Positions 18,514 to 28,980 of a DNA stretch of 64,000 bases are shown here, piece by piece. Position 1 is the stretch's first letter. Each line of letters starts with the position of its first letter. The stretch comes from Diplonema japonicum (Eukaryota > Euglenozoa > Diplonemea > Diplonemida > Diplonemidae), in assembly GCA_964019335.1 (NCBI GenBank), contig OZ025669.1:531001-595000 (forward strand). Direction: 5' to 3'. A program made the translations under genes and the position numbers. The notes beneath the pieces were generated by a model that saw only the letters and a program-made list of their open reading frames with translations, did no database searches and was not told the origin of the DNA.

Positions 18514-20136
18514 CTATGTCTCGCGGAAAAATGCAATCTCGTGTGCACAAACTCTGCCATCGAAGCCAAGCTTGCGGAGGAAGGTGTGTGTGTCCGTGCA
18601 CGGGTTGTCGTGGTGGAAGTACATCTTGAAGCCCAGTCGCTTGTGGCCTTCCCAGAAGTTCGCAAGTAGCTTGGCATCGGGTGTGCCACGCATCCCAAAG
18701 TGGTGCGACAAGTGGACCTCCCAAATCAGTACCTTCACCTTTGCAATTGTCTCAGGGTGTCTCTGGATCCAGTCGAAGGCCTCCCACTCGCACCCCTCGC
18801 AGTCCACGCGGAGCATGTGGATCTCCTTGTGCCCAAGCTGGTCCATCAGTTCCTGCAGGTGGAACAGCGGCCCACCAACGTGCCCGTAACTCGTTGCCCT
18901 GTGGATCGCATGGGACTCGCCCCTCAGACCCTTGAAGTGGAAGTGGACTCCAGGGTGTCTGTGCCTTGCATGGGATGCCCTTAGGTTATCCGTGGGGTCA
19001 AACCCATGCACCTCTGCGTTCAGCAGTGTGGCAACGTTGTCCTCGAAGTCCCACTCGCCACCAATGCCCACCCCGTACACAATGGGCTTGGGGATGTCGC
19101 GGAAGTTCTCAATGAAGGTCTGGCAGATGGGAAGGGCAGAGGCTGTGATCCTCCCCTGCAGGGCAAGCGCCACAGCGTTCGGCACACTGCGCGCCTGGTG
19201 GTTGGGGTCGAAGATCTCCCTCGTGGGGCACTGGATCAGGGCAGGCGCTTTATTGCAACAGTGCGACCAGAAGGGAAGGGGGCGGAAGTAGCTGTCACCG
19301 AGAATCCAGGACTCCTTTGCAATATCGGGGCAGGGAATGGCCACGCTAGTATCAGACGAGGTATAAGTGAGCTTCCTTGTGGTGTTGTAGGTTTTGCGCT
19401 CGCTGGGCGTGAGGGTGCTCATGATGTTAGTCCATTCAGCGTTTGTTTCGGGGCTCTCGCAATTACCTGCCTTGAGGGCTCTGCCGAACTCCTTGATGGA
19501 CTCAAGCTGCTCGGGGGTCACGTTGTGCCTCTCGACCTCAGCAGCGAACTGCTCATCAGAGAGCTCACCATGCCTGGGAGCAAGGATGTCGGAGGAGTCG
19601 CTGCGGGACCAGGTGAACTCATTGTAATTGTGCCACCTCCTGATACCGGGTCTGCTGACCCAACGGAAGCGGATGCCATTGGGTTGGGCAACCCCTGAGT
19701 AACCGTTAAAGGAGGCATGGGTGTTGGGGCGGAACTCGGCATGCGTCTCACCGTTCTTCACAAAGACATCAAGGAAGGCGGGCGACCACTCAGCACCGAT
19801 GTCGGCGGCCATGATGACAGAGTCTGAGATGGGCGTGATGTGTATGCTGCCGCCGTAGTTACCCTTCAGCTGCATCGAAGGTGCCGAGGGGTTGATCCCA
19901 GCAGGCCTGGGCAGGGCAGTAGGTGGCGCTGCTTCCACACCCCGCACCACGAGCTTCTTTCCCGTTTCACGAACCACTTCTGGGACGACTTTGTAGGAAG
20001 ACACAGCCTCCGTAGGTGAGGGGGGCACCACATAGTGAGATCGGTCAGACTTAAACGGCACCACAGAACTGAACGGCATGAATAGATACATTGCTATCAA
20101 TATGAACGCCACAGCGAATCTAAACTTCGTGCTCAT
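18514..20136 (-). CDS. METTL24-like membrane-anchored methyltransferase, copy 2
   Basis: 540 residues from the ATG at 20136; an in-frame ATG further upstream would only add Lys/Gln-rich sequence ahead of the anchor. The signal anchor (about 7-25, FAVAFILIAMYLFMPF) and the linker are unrelated to copy 1, which lacks sequence similarity here and has a Val-Pro stalk instead. From about residue 95 the two proteins align throughout: the FRPNTHASFNGYSG region, then the SAM-binding YGVGIGGEWDFE and DCEGCEWEAF core, and the H-D-N-P-C tail. The last ~25 residues differ slightly from copy 1. The paired genes suggest two enzymes of the same chemistry with different anchors, perhaps different compartments or partners (inference). 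Confidence 0.85.
   Translation of the reverse strand: MSTKFRFAVAFILIAMYLFMPFSSVVPFKSDRSHYVVPPSPTEAVSSYKVVPEVVRETGKKLVVRGVEAAPPTALPRPAGINPSAPSMQLKGNYGGSIHITPISDSVIMAADIGAEWSPAFLDVFVKNGETHAEFRPNTHASFNGYSGVAQPNGIRFRWVSRPGIRRWHNYNEFTWSRSDSSDILAPRHGELSDEQFAAEVERHNVTPEQLESIKEFGRALKAGNCESPETNAEWTNIMSTLTPSERKTYNTTRKLTYTSSDTSVAIPCPDIAKESWILGDSYFRPLPFWSHCCNKAPALIQCPTREIFDPNHQARSVPNAVALALQGRITASALPICQTFIENFRDIPKPIVYGVGIGGEWDFEDNVATLLNAEVHGFDPTDNLRASHARHRHPGVHFHFKGLRGESHAIHRATSYGHVGGPLFHLQELMDQLGHKEIHMLRVDCEGCEWEAFDWIQRHPETIAKVKVLIWEVHLSHHFGMRGTPDAKLLANFWEGHKRLGFKMYFHHDNPCTDTHTFLRKLGFDGRVCAHEIAFFRET
18641..19246. repeat. Near-identical block shared with 15561-16166 (copy B)
   Basis: Counterpart of the 606-bp conversion-like tract in methyltransferase 1, at a 3080-bp offset. 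Flanking coding DNA (19247-19600) still aligns but with clustered substitutions. Confidence 0.9.
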
Positions 20137-21431
20137 TGTTGCCCCCCCAAACTTTACTCTGGTACCTTTGTTTTGATTTTTTTTTTGTTTGTCCTTAGAA
20201 GGGAACACAGGGGAAAAAAAAGAAGAAAGGACTATAATAAAAAAAAAGGAAGTTTAAAACGAGGGAGGTATAAAGAGAGAAAAAAAAAGAAGGAAGAAAC
20301 GGGGGTAGGGGAGGGGAATAACGAAAGCTTATAGACTCCCCCCCTCCTATTTTTTTTTTTAAATTCACTGTAGCATGAATAGAAGGAGTACTGGACATTA
20401 CCAGCCGAAAGTATATTTCTTTTTTTTTTTTAAATAAAAAAAAATCAAATGCAATATGGTCAAAAATAATAATAAATTATTTTTGCTGACAGTAAGGAAA
20501 GCCGTTTCTGTAGGCATTCACACCTTTGCGTTTTGCCCCTTATTCGAGCGGAAAACCAAACGATGAGGTTTACCAACATTTTTTTTTTTTTTTTTTTTTT
20601 TCCCCAAGGAATTAAAAAAAAAGAGGGAGGTTAATGGAGGTTGGAGCAGGTAGAGAGGGGGGGAAAGAAAAGGAAAAACGAAATGAGAAAAAGAGGCAAA
20701 AAAAAAAAGAAAATTAAAAAAAAAGTTAAGACAAGTGTTTCCCTTTCCCCCCCCCCCCCCCTTCTTTTCTTTAAGTTCTTTCTCCCATTGTCCCCCGCTC
20801 GCTTTAAATCTTTTTTTTTAAACCCCTTCCCCCACCCTTTCCTCTTCCAAAAACTTCTTTTTGAAACACTCTTTTTTATTTTCCCCTCCCCCAAAACGTT
20901 TAAAGGGGTGGCGTGTCAGTATCTTTTTGTTTTTTTTTCTTCTTCTTTTTTCATTTTTTTTCCCCTTTTCTCAAACCGACAACAAACCACTTTTCCCCAT
21001 CTTGCACACCGCCGATTTCTTTTTTTTTTTTAAAGTTGTCGTTTCTTTGTGAAATACTACCAACTTGGAGAAAAGCTCTTAAAAAGCCCTATGTTTTTAA
21101 CCCCCCTTTTCTTTTTTGTGATCTTCTGTAATATTGAGCAATCTCTCTCTTTTTTTTTTTCAAAAGAGATTCAAAAAAGAATTCCCCACCCCCCCTCTAC
21201 TTCGGTCAAACATCATCATTTTTTTTTGATTCTGGATCCACATGAAGCACAAAAGGCATGGAGAGATATATGGAGGAAAAAAAAAAAAAAAAAAAAAAAA
21301 AAAAACACCACCATTTCCTCTGCGCTTCTTTCGATCCAGGGATAAAAAAACAAGAGAAAAAAAAAGGAAAAAAAAAAAAAAAACAAGAGAGGGAAATAAT
21401 AATAAGGGGGGGGGGGGATACATCCTTTCCC
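20137..21431. other. 1.3-kb low-complexity intergenic region
   Basis: Contains T-, A-, G- and C-runs (G-run at about 21409-21418, A-run at about 21277-21305) with mixed patches at 20450-20570 and 21040-21130. No frame with protein character and no recognisable RNA. Confidence 0.6.
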
Positions 21432-23564
21432 TCACAGCTTGCCTGCCATGTCAACAAGACTCTTCGGCAGCAGCTCTTCAGGGAAGAGTTCTCCCGCGGC
21501 GAGAGCGTCGCAGGTCTTACAGATGTCAAAAGCGATTTCAGGTGTGATCTTTGAGTCTTTCTGGTAGGTAGGGTGCTCCAGGACGAATTTTCTTAGGTAC
21601 TGTGCAGAGGTGAGGAGTGTTCCGTTGGCCCTGCGCTTGAGAAGCTCGAGGTAAGCGTTGACCCTCTTCTCAGAAGCGAGCCATGCTTTCTTCTCTTCTG
21701 AGGATTTCCCATCGTGTTCCTCCTTCTTTGCCTCAGCGACGTATCGGTTCACAATAGAGATAAGCCCCTCGAAGTGGTCACAACCGTTGAAAATCTCATC
21801 GACTGACATTTCACAGAACTCCACCTTAGCAGGGTTCTTCAGAATGTCAAGCTTACCGATGTTCTTCTGCATGATGAACTTCTTTGTTGTAATAGCGTCT
21901 TTAATGTGCGCCCGTGCTGTGTTGGTGTCAACCTTCGTCAAGGGGATGTAAAAGTCCAAATCAAAGGCGATGATCGCACGCGCCAACAGAATCGTGAACA
22001 CGATGTAAGCTGCGTTCTCAAAGTTCGACATCTGAGCGTCCATCATACGGAACTCGACACGCCATCCAATGTCGGTGCCTGCGGCCTTCGCCGGGGGGGG
22101 CTTGAACCGCATTGACTGCCAGTTCGTCGACTGGATGTTCTCGAAGTGGTCGGACTCCCTCGCGTCTTCCAACTGATGCAGCCTGCCCGAGTAAATCACC
22201 AGCGGGTCCCTGATGAACAGATGAGAAACGTGTCTCGCCAGTCTGTGGTCGATGGATGCCTCGCGAAGCCTCTTGTAGACACCCTCATCCACGTGGAGGT
22301 CGATGTCATTCATCTTCGCGAAGTAGTTGTCCGCCGGTCTCGTGCTGATGTACGTGCTCACCGAGTCGTACCTGGATTTCATGATCTTCGGGACCTCTTC
22401 TTCGGTCCTGTCGTCGACCGACTCCGAAATAACCATCCACCTCACATCGATCTCGCTGAGCAGTCCCTTGTGGATCGGGGTTGCTGCCGAGATAGCCAAC
22501 ATGATAGGGCACAGAACCGCGAGCTGATCGTACACGTGACGAGCTTGGTCCAGTTCCTTCGCTTGGAAAGTTGTTTGCAGGCAGTTGCATCCCATCCCGA
22601 AGGCCATGCAGTCCATGTAGATGGACGGGTGCGCAGCGCTGCTCTCGGTGTGCTTCTGTGCCACGATGTCCTTCGACTCCGCCTTGTCGAAGTACTGTGC
22701 GAAGTAGTACATAGTGGGGGTCACGTTGGGCTTCAGGTCGTCGCGTGTCGAGTTGTCGGTCTTCTGCTTCTTGGGTGCAGGGTCCGCCGCAGCGTCGTCA
22801 TCATCATCATCATCATCGTCGTCAGGAGTCGTGGACGTGAGGAGCTTGTTCTGCAGGTTGCCGTCGATGTTGAGGAAGGGGTCGACCTTCGTGCGTTCAT
22901 CAACAAAGAGAGGGACCCTGATGGAGACCTTCTTGTTCCTCCTTTTGCGGATGTTTGCCGTGAGGGTGCCGAACCTGGGGTGGGGGTTGATGCAATTGTC
23001 GGGCACGAAAAGAGAGTGCGATGCCGGGCCTTTCGGCACGCCCGCGGGGGTGGTGAAGTCAGAGGTGCCTGTTCTGGGATCGATGGTTCCCATACGGGGG
23101 AAGTTCACAAGCGTGAGGGGAACCACATCATCGGGGAGGTGCTTCTTGAGCATCTCCCTCCTGGTGACCAGGGACTTTTCGCAAGAAGCGATCGACGCAA
23201 GAGTGTGCGTGTAGGGGTTGGCAGGGGTCCCCTCAATCATGAATGACGCATACTCAGGCCTCCAAAGACCCTCAAGCTTGTCTAAAGTGTTGTTTTCCTT
23301 GGCCTCATCCTCGAGCTTGTTCAGCTGCTCCAGGGGCTCGCCGGCGTGAAGCCAGAGCTTGGCGTTCTTTGTCTTCGGGTCGAGCTTCACAAGCTGATAT
23401 TCCACCTCGTCCCCCCACAAAAATGGCCTGTTCACTTCGCCCTTGTAGTTGCTGTACAGTGCCAGGAACTGGTCGATCCCGTGCTCCAGCACATACTTCA
23501 CCGCAGCTTTGTTCTCCTCAGAGTCCCACGCAATGGGGTACCCAGCGTTCGTAAGCAGGCCCAT
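21432..23564 (-). CDS. GCLC: Glutamate-cysteine ligase catalytic subunit (eukaryotic type)
   Basis: 710 residues in one exon, near the ~640-730 range of animal, fungal and protist enzymes. It makes gamma-glutamylcysteine from Glu, Cys and ATP, the rate-limiting step of glutathione synthesis, in the cytosol. Hallmarks: the N-terminal FLWGDEVEYQLV catalytic strand with Glu ligands for Mg-ATP, ASFMIEGTPANPYTH, SIYMDCMAFGMGCNCLQTTFQ, and IGWRVEFRMMDAQMSNFENAAY. A poly-Asp run of about ten residues plus a Lys-rich patch (about residues 245-275) forms a lineage-specific insertion between the substrate-binding regions, encoded by a GTC/ATC-type repeat at about 22793-22822. The start ATG lies 20 nt downstream of a CAG at the end of the spacer. 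No glycine-ligating domain is fused. Confidence 0.95.
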   Translation of the reverse strand: MGLLTNAGYPIAWDSEENKAAVKYVLEHGIDQFLALYSNYKGEVNRPFLWGDEVEYQLVKLDPKTKNAKLWLHAGEPLEQLNKLEDEAKENNTLDKLEGLWRPEYASFMIEGTPANPYTHTLASIASCEKSLVTRREMLKKHLPDDVVPLTLVNFPRMGTIDPRTGTSDFTTPAGVPKGPASHSLFVPDNCINPHPRFGTLTANIRKRRNKKVSIRVPLFVDERTKVDPFLNIDGNLQNKLLTSTTPDDDDDDDDDDAAADPAPKKQKTDNSTRDDLKPNVTPTMYYFAQYFDKAESKDIVAQKHTESSAAHPSIYMDCMAFGMGCNCLQTTFQAKELDQARHVYDQLAVLCPIMLAISAATPIHKGLLSEIDVRWMVISESVDDRTEEEVPKIMKSRYDSVSTYISTRPADNYFAKMNDIDLHVDEGVYKRLREASIDHRLARHVSHLFIRDPLVIYSGRLHQLEDARESDHFENIQSTNWQSMRFKPPPAKAAGTDIGWRVEFRMMDAQMSNFENAAYIVFTILLARAIIAFDLDFYIPLTKVDTNTARAHIKDAITTKKFIMQKNIGKLDILKNPAKVEFCEMSVDEIFNGCDHFEGLISIVNRYVAEAKKEEHDGKSSEEKKAWLASEKRVNAYLELLKRRANGTLLTSAQYLRKFVLEHPTYQKDSKITPEIAFDICKTCDALAAGELFPEELLPKSLVDMAGKL

Positions 23565-23929
23565 GTTTCTTTTACCACCTGGGGATATTCTTTTTATTGT
23601 TACTATTCAAATCAGCGCATAAAAGCTTTTTTAAAAAAAAATTGGAGAAAGACGTGACAGCACATAAAAGAAAACATCCGCCACAGGAAGATAGGTATCA
23701 ATTGAGTAGAAACAAAAATAATTCGATGTTTTAACGTCAAGGTGACAAAAGTCAAACAGCGCTCAGCACGACCACCACAGTCGCCTCCAAGTGTACCACA
23801 AAGTAGGGGGGGGGGGGGGGGGGGGGTGTTTGTAGTCAAACGACACATTGAAGTGAGTTTCAATTCTTTTCAAAGTTTGTATTCTTGTTCCAGCATGAAT
23901 ACAAAAAAAAAAAACAAAAAAACATAGTA

Positions 23930-24140
23930 TCCAGGGTTAACCGATCACCTTCGGGTCAGCCGTGGACGCGGTGTTCTCCTCGATCGACGCCAAGTTCGGA
24001 GATGCGTCGCGTCCGCCTCACACCAGACGTACGAAGGCAGCTGTTGTTCTTGTACCTGAACCAGGTCATCAGCGGTGCTCTGTCTTCGTCTGACAGGCAC
24101 CATGTTCTCAGGCACGCCGGGTTGCAAGCAGGGAGGTAAG
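23930..24140. other. GC-rich coding-like island, unassigned
   Basis: About 210 bp without homopolymers, of gene-like composition, isolated in A/T-run DNA. On the plus strand it reads TFGSAVDAVFSSIDAKFGDA in one frame and RLTPDVRRQLLFLYLNQVIS in another, and it ends in AGGTAAG, a donor-like site. Minus-strand frames are also open for 60-70 codons. I recognise nothing, so it could be an exon, a gene remnant or transposon debris. Confidence 0.25.
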
Positions 24141-24185
24141 AAATTGGGCGTTCATCGCTATGTGCGTGCATTCAGTTCTCTGAGT

Positions 24186-24360
24186 TCTCTAAAAAAAAAA
24201 TTCTTTATGACTACATGTTGTTCGCACGAGAAAAAAACTTTTTTTTTTAAAAAAGCTGCGAAGGTCTTTTTTTTTTCTTCTTTTTTTTTTTCCCCCTCTT
24301 TTTTTTTTCTCGGCACAAGTTGCATAGTTAAAGAATCATTTATTGAAAGATAAACATTTT
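24186..24360. repeat. Dispersed repeat related to 38302-38390
   Basis: Shares TTCTTTATGACTACATG and, after a low-complexity insert, CTCGGCACAAGTTGCA plus a weaker match to TGAAAGATAAA with the sequence immediately right of the piggyBac relic at 38301. The match also seems to extend left as TCTCTAAAAAAAAAA, seen left of that element at about 36527. It thus behaves like a degenerate empty-site homologue. Confidence 0.5.
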
Positions 24361-24374
24361 TTGAACGAAGGAAC

Positions 24375-24409
<35 letters not shown>

Positions 24410-24437
24410 GGTTATGGAGCAAACAACTTTGGTTCTC

Positions 24438-25223
24438 CTAAAGCAGAGTCCCGTAGCAAGCGCTGCCGTGGCAGTCTGGGAAAGGGAGGGTGTTGGGCCA
24501 AACCATGCCGGGTGAGGTGAGCAAGTAGTCTACATCGAGGCCTGTACCAGAGGCAAAGACCAATTCAATGTAAAACCCTGTCCACCCCTCCTCCCTTTCA
24601 GGAACGGATGCTTGGTACTTTCCGGGTGCCACCTCAGTGAGGTCCTCGCTATACCAGAAAATAGGGACAAAACAGTTCCCCCCAAAAACAGGGTTCGGCA
24701 GAGTTTCTTCAGGCGGTGTACAGGCTCCGTTCTGTTCGTTTGCGAAGCGGACCCATCTGAAGTCCCTCCTTGTGGTGCTGAAGGTGTCGGCGTACCGCAG
24801 TGAGACATTTTTGAGGGTCTGTCCTGAAGGGACGTCGACAGAAATGACACCATTGTCGAAGTCTAAACTTGACGTGAAGACAGGACGTGCCGCTGCTGTG
24901 TAGACAGGGTTGTAGAAGCATGTCATCGTCTCATATGTTACTCGAAGCCCCGTCTGCAAAGAGTGGTCAGCATTCCCGATGATGGTGAGGTGCTTCTCGC
25001 CAGTCATGTTGCCCCACCAGATATTCGTCCATTCAAACATCATGAACTCATCATCACTGCTGACTATCACATTGATGGGCAGCCTGCTGAGCCGCTGCAC
25101 GTAGTTCGGCTGGATGGGGTCCACGATCTTCAAAAGATTTTGAAACCCCGGTGTGTCAATATTTGCGGTGATGTTGGCGGCGTAGTAGTCAGCGAAGGCG
25201 AATGTCCACCCGCCATACGCCAT
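24438..25223 (-). pseudogene. AprA/PhoPQ-activated pathogenicity-related-type protein, C-terminal part only
   Basis: The 261-residue frame from the ATG at 25223 begins MAYGGWTFAFADYYAANIT and continues LLKIVDPIQPNYVQRL, INVIVSSDDEFMMFE and ...GEKHLTIIGNADHS. This is the second half of the PhoPQ-related family (Pfam PhoPQ_related), which includes the secreted Dictyostelium proliferation repressor AprA. Full proteins are ~450-550 residues; everything before the AYGGW motif, including the signal peptide and the alpha/beta-hydrolase-like nucleophile region, is missing. Upstream there is a stop three codons before the ATG, no AG acceptor at the junction, then only A-rich DNA. It is therefore probably a 5'-truncated gene, unless a distant exon is used. 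The coding part has no frameshift, so truncation would be recent or the short form retained. Confidence 0.7.
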
Positions 25224-26400
25224 CAAGGGTTAGAAGTTTCTTTTTAAACATGGTTTCCCCTGCGATATGTTTACGGAAAGGAGAAGGTCAAAAAAATGGG
25301 GAAAGAAAGAAAAAAAAAGAAAGAAAAAAACACGAGGCAGGACCATAAGCAATATAACACTGAATAGGGGAAAGGGATGGGATAGAAAGAAAAAGGGAAA
25401 AAAAAAAAGTGCAAAATAAAAAAAAATAAAAAAGAGGGGATATCTTGTTTCAAAAAAAAAAATTCTTTTTTTCTCATTGGAAAATCATTAATGTCTACAT
25501 AACATTGACTTTTCCAGGATTTCTTTTCGTTTTGAGAGAAACAAGGGGGAGGGGGATATAAAAGGAAAGGTGTTATAAAAAAAAAAAAAAGACCAATCAG
25601 TCAGTGTCCTTTTTTTTTCTCTTTTTTTTTTGATAGAGGGGTTTTGTTTTGTCTCTCTCTTTTTCTTCTTTTCCTCCCCTCCCCTTCTCTTCTTTAACGG
25701 CATCAACAAAAAAAAAAAAAAAATAACTATCTTCCTCCCCCTTCACCTTTCTTAATAACTCTAAACAAAGTTTGAGAACGGGTGGAAACAAAAAAAAAAA
25801 AGAAAAAAAAAAAAACCAGTGAAGTTTAACCATATAAAGGAGTAGATTGAGCTGTGTCGCATTGTTAAGCTACCCACTTATTGTGCATAGGCAACAAAAA
25901 AAAACCCCCGAAAAAAGGTTTACACGAAAAGCCTCTGAATGCTATCGGTAGTACAGCAAAACAAAATAAAAAAACAAGAGATGGGCAAGGGGAGGAAGAG
26001 GGAGAAAGAAAAAACACAAAAAAAAGGGGGGGGAGGCCGGTCATAGATCGGGGAGGGGCTCAACTGTTATTTCTATCATAAAAGACGTATTCTCTCGGTA
26101 CACGCTCCCTTTCTTCCCTCACTTTTTCTTTTTTTCTCCTTCTTCGGGGTATAATTGCCATTGCGTAAGAAAGGAAAAAAAAAAACACAGATTTGGTCGT
26201 TAATAACCCCCCTTCATCTATAAACAGTAGAGAGGGAATCGCAGGGAGAAAAAAAAAAAAAAAAACTGTACAAGCAGAATGGGGAGGGATGGGGAAAAGG
26301 GACACAAAGAAAAAAAATTCTGGGCATTAAAAAAAAAAAGAAAATATGACACCAGGGACTTTCTTTCTCTTCTTTTTTTTTTGATTTTTTTTTTTTTTTT
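25224..26400. other. 1.2-kb A/T-homopolymer intergenic region
   Basis: Lacks the missing N-terminal half of the AprA-like gene. Consists of A-runs, T-runs and purine-rich tracts. No gene or RNA seen. Confidence 0.6.
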
Positions 26401-26822
26401 TTACTTTTTGCCCGGCGACCCGGATCCCGAACGTGCAGGTGATTTCTCTTGCTTCTTCTTATGTTTCAGAACAGAGTTATTGAAGTTCTCCACGAAGTTT
26501 TGAAGTTGCGACACCCACTCAGCTGCGCCCGATATGTCAGCTGGCTCTCCAAAATACGTCAGGATCTCTTCAATGTTCTTTTGCGCAGCACTCCAAGAAG
26601 CCTCTAGGGCATCCGCTTTTGGACCACATTTCTTTACGTGGTTTGAAAGAGTTTTGGGAAGACCATCACCAGCCTCAATCGGTTCTCGGATAGACTCTCG
26701 CTTGCACTTTTCCATTTTTCTTTTGATGTCTTCCACATCCTTCGTGACGGACTCCAAGTCAAGCGCGAGGAACGGCTTGAAGCTGGGAAGCGTTGAAGAA
26801 AAGGTACATAGGGTCTCGTCCT

Positions 26823-26853
<31 letters not shown>

Positions 26854-28797
26854 CCCATACCGTGTTATGCACATAACTCACAGCCCAATCAAGAAGAGAC
26901 GCACCGTCGGCTGCCTTGAGACCGGTCAATTTTTCCAAGTCACCGATTCGGACGCCCTTTGCACCGGCCTGGGCGCTACCTATGTTAAGGTAGTTTCCTA
27001 ACGCCAGGATAATCTTTAAAACCCCTGCTAGACCCTCGCATTTTTTGATACCCCTGCATGTGGCCTGCACGGTCTCAACAGCACCCTCTGCTAAGCTGCT
27101 CGCCTGCTGGTAGTCCAGCATCTCAACCCAGCAACTCAGACGCTCCTGTGTGGAAAAAAATGGTTTTTTTTTTTTTCTTTTTTTTTTTTTTAAAAGAACT
27201 GATTTGAAATACTAACCTCATATCTCGGGAAATTCGCAACCATCGCAAAGAACTGCACGGCCGCCGACGACTTGTCGATCTCTTCCTTTGGCGTTGCCTG
27301 GATTTTCTTCAGTTCCTCCGGCTTGGGTTGGATGCTGATCAGCCCCTGTATCATGTCGAGGCCGAAGTCCTCATCATCAGGATCCTGTGGAATGCTTGAA
27401 ATGAATAACAATCACACACCATGGCCAGCAGGCTCTCCCTCAACTCCGACAGACTCAACTTCATGAACTTCAACACGATACCCACGTTCTGCTCCCTGGC
27501 ACCATCCAAAATCGCCACCTTAGGTGCTTCCTTCGGTGGGCCTTTTGCTGCTGCCTTCTTTGCGGGCTTCTTTGCAAAGGCGACGTCCAGGTTGGACATC
27601 ATGTCCTTCGAGAGGACGTCCTTGTCGGAGGCAAGGTTCTGTGTGCGTTGTCGTCAGTGGGCTGCATACCTTGACACCCCAGATGGTGTTCTCGATTTGG
27701 TTTTCGTGTATCTTCTTCCAGAAAACGGCCTTTGTTTTGGAGGGAGGCCCTGCTGCCTTCTTCCCAAAGAAAGGCATAGGGGGCATTCCTTTCCCACCGG
27801 CCGGAGGTCGCGGGCACCCAGGCAGCGAAGGAGGCGGTGGGATACCTGCACCAGGCGGCGGAGGGGGACCACCCGCACCAGGGGGTGGTGGGGGAACGCC
27901 TGCACCAGGGGGTGGTGGGGGAACACCTGCACCAGGGGGCGGTGGGGGGGCACCACGACCAGGCGGCGGAGGTGGGGCACCAGGAGCCCGTGGCGGAGGC
28001 GGTGCACCAGGCGCAGGAGGTGGGGGCGGTGCACCAGGCGCAGGAGGCGGTGGCGGTGCACCAGGTGCAGGAGGCGGGGGTGGTGCACCAGGCGCAGGCG
28101 GCGGGGGCGGTGCACCAGGGGCTGGCGGTGGTGGAGGAGCACCAGGAGCCGGCGGTGGAGGCGGAGCAGGTGCGGCAGCTGGTGGCGGGGGCGGAGCAGG
28201 CGCGGCAGCTGGTGGTGGAGGCGGAGCAGGCGCAGCAACTGGTGGTGGAGGAGCAGCTACAGGCGCAGGAGGCGGGGGCGGTGTGACCTTAGGCGCAGGA
28301 GGAGGAATAGGTGTGGGGGTAACTGGCTTAGGTTTGGGTTGCAGTTTTGGAGGGGAAGTAGTCACTGTGACGGTGGCCTTCAATGGGTCCTTGTGCGTCC
28401 CTGACTTCATGTTGCTTTTGAGGCCATCAGACTTAGTCACGTTCCCTGCGTTCCTCATGCCCGATGGGGGTGCCGCTTCGTCGCTGCTGTCATCAGAGTC
28501 GTCAGACAATTCAATGCGATGAAGTGTGCGAGTGGTTTGAGAAAAAATGGCCTGCGACATGGAGAAGGCGTTGGCTCTACGCTCCTGTCTGTAGTCGTCA
28601 TCGTTGCCCATGTTGTCGGTCTGCATCAGATACAGCACAGCCTTCTGCGTGTCGTCGTCGCACAGCTCCAGCGCGTTCATAATGGTCTCAATGGAGGGCC
28701 TTGTAAAGAGATCTCTCTTCAGCTTCTTTGCTTCCTCCTCACGGCTCGTCGCCTTCAAACCACCAAAACCGCCCTTCAAATTGGCACCCAGCATCAT
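26401..28797 (-). CDS. Formin (FH1-FH2) actin nucleator
   Basis: Five exons (28797-27670, 27638-27420, 27384-27217, 27145-26861, 26820-26401), 739 residues. The N-terminal ~150 residues are a short helical region with no GTPase-binding or DAD/DID module I can see. An FH1 domain follows (about 160-345) with more than a dozen PPPPP blocks alternating with Ala/Gly, which recruits profilin-actin. FH2 starts at AVFWKKIHENQIENTIWG and includes ILALGNYLNIGSAQAGAKG and LEKLTGLKAADGASLLDWAV, then the post-helix (about 600-700), and a basic Ser/Lys tail. FH2 dimers nucleate and processively elongate actin filaments. It is compact for a formin (often >1000 aa) and apparently lacks autoinhibitory domains, so regulation probably differs. 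The introns (31, 35, 71, 40 nt) include some of the shortest here. Confidence 0.93.
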
Positions 28798-28980
28798 TTT
28801 GTTTTGCCTACGCCCAAGGGACGCTGGTTATTTTTTTACCTGTAATGTGTTTCAGTAGCAGAAAGGAAACAAGTCAAAACCCGAGCCATCCGAAGGCACG
28901 AAGGGGCAAGTGATTTAACAATACATCTAGGGATAAACAAGTGGGGTTGGTTCTACTCAATCTAAAAGTCTTCCCAGCAC

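Larger units (their letters stand above)
23565..24437. other. Intergenic region with a GC-rich island and a dispersed repeat
   Basis: Includes a G-run at about 23806-23826, a GC-balanced island at 23930-24140 described separately, and a repeat at 24186-24360 that resembles the sequence flanking the piggyBac relic at 38302-38390. A 30-nt A-run ends the region. Confidence 0.5.

Noticed and set aside
22146-23246. 366-codon plus-strand open frame
   Set aside because: Antisense to glutamate-cysteine ligase, which has strong family motifs on the minus strand.
27524-28522. Long Gly-rich plus-strand frame opposite the formin
   Set aside because: It is the antisense shadow of the formin's Pro-rich FH1 region (poly-Pro codons read as poly-Gly); the minus-strand gene is spliced and matches FH1-FH2.
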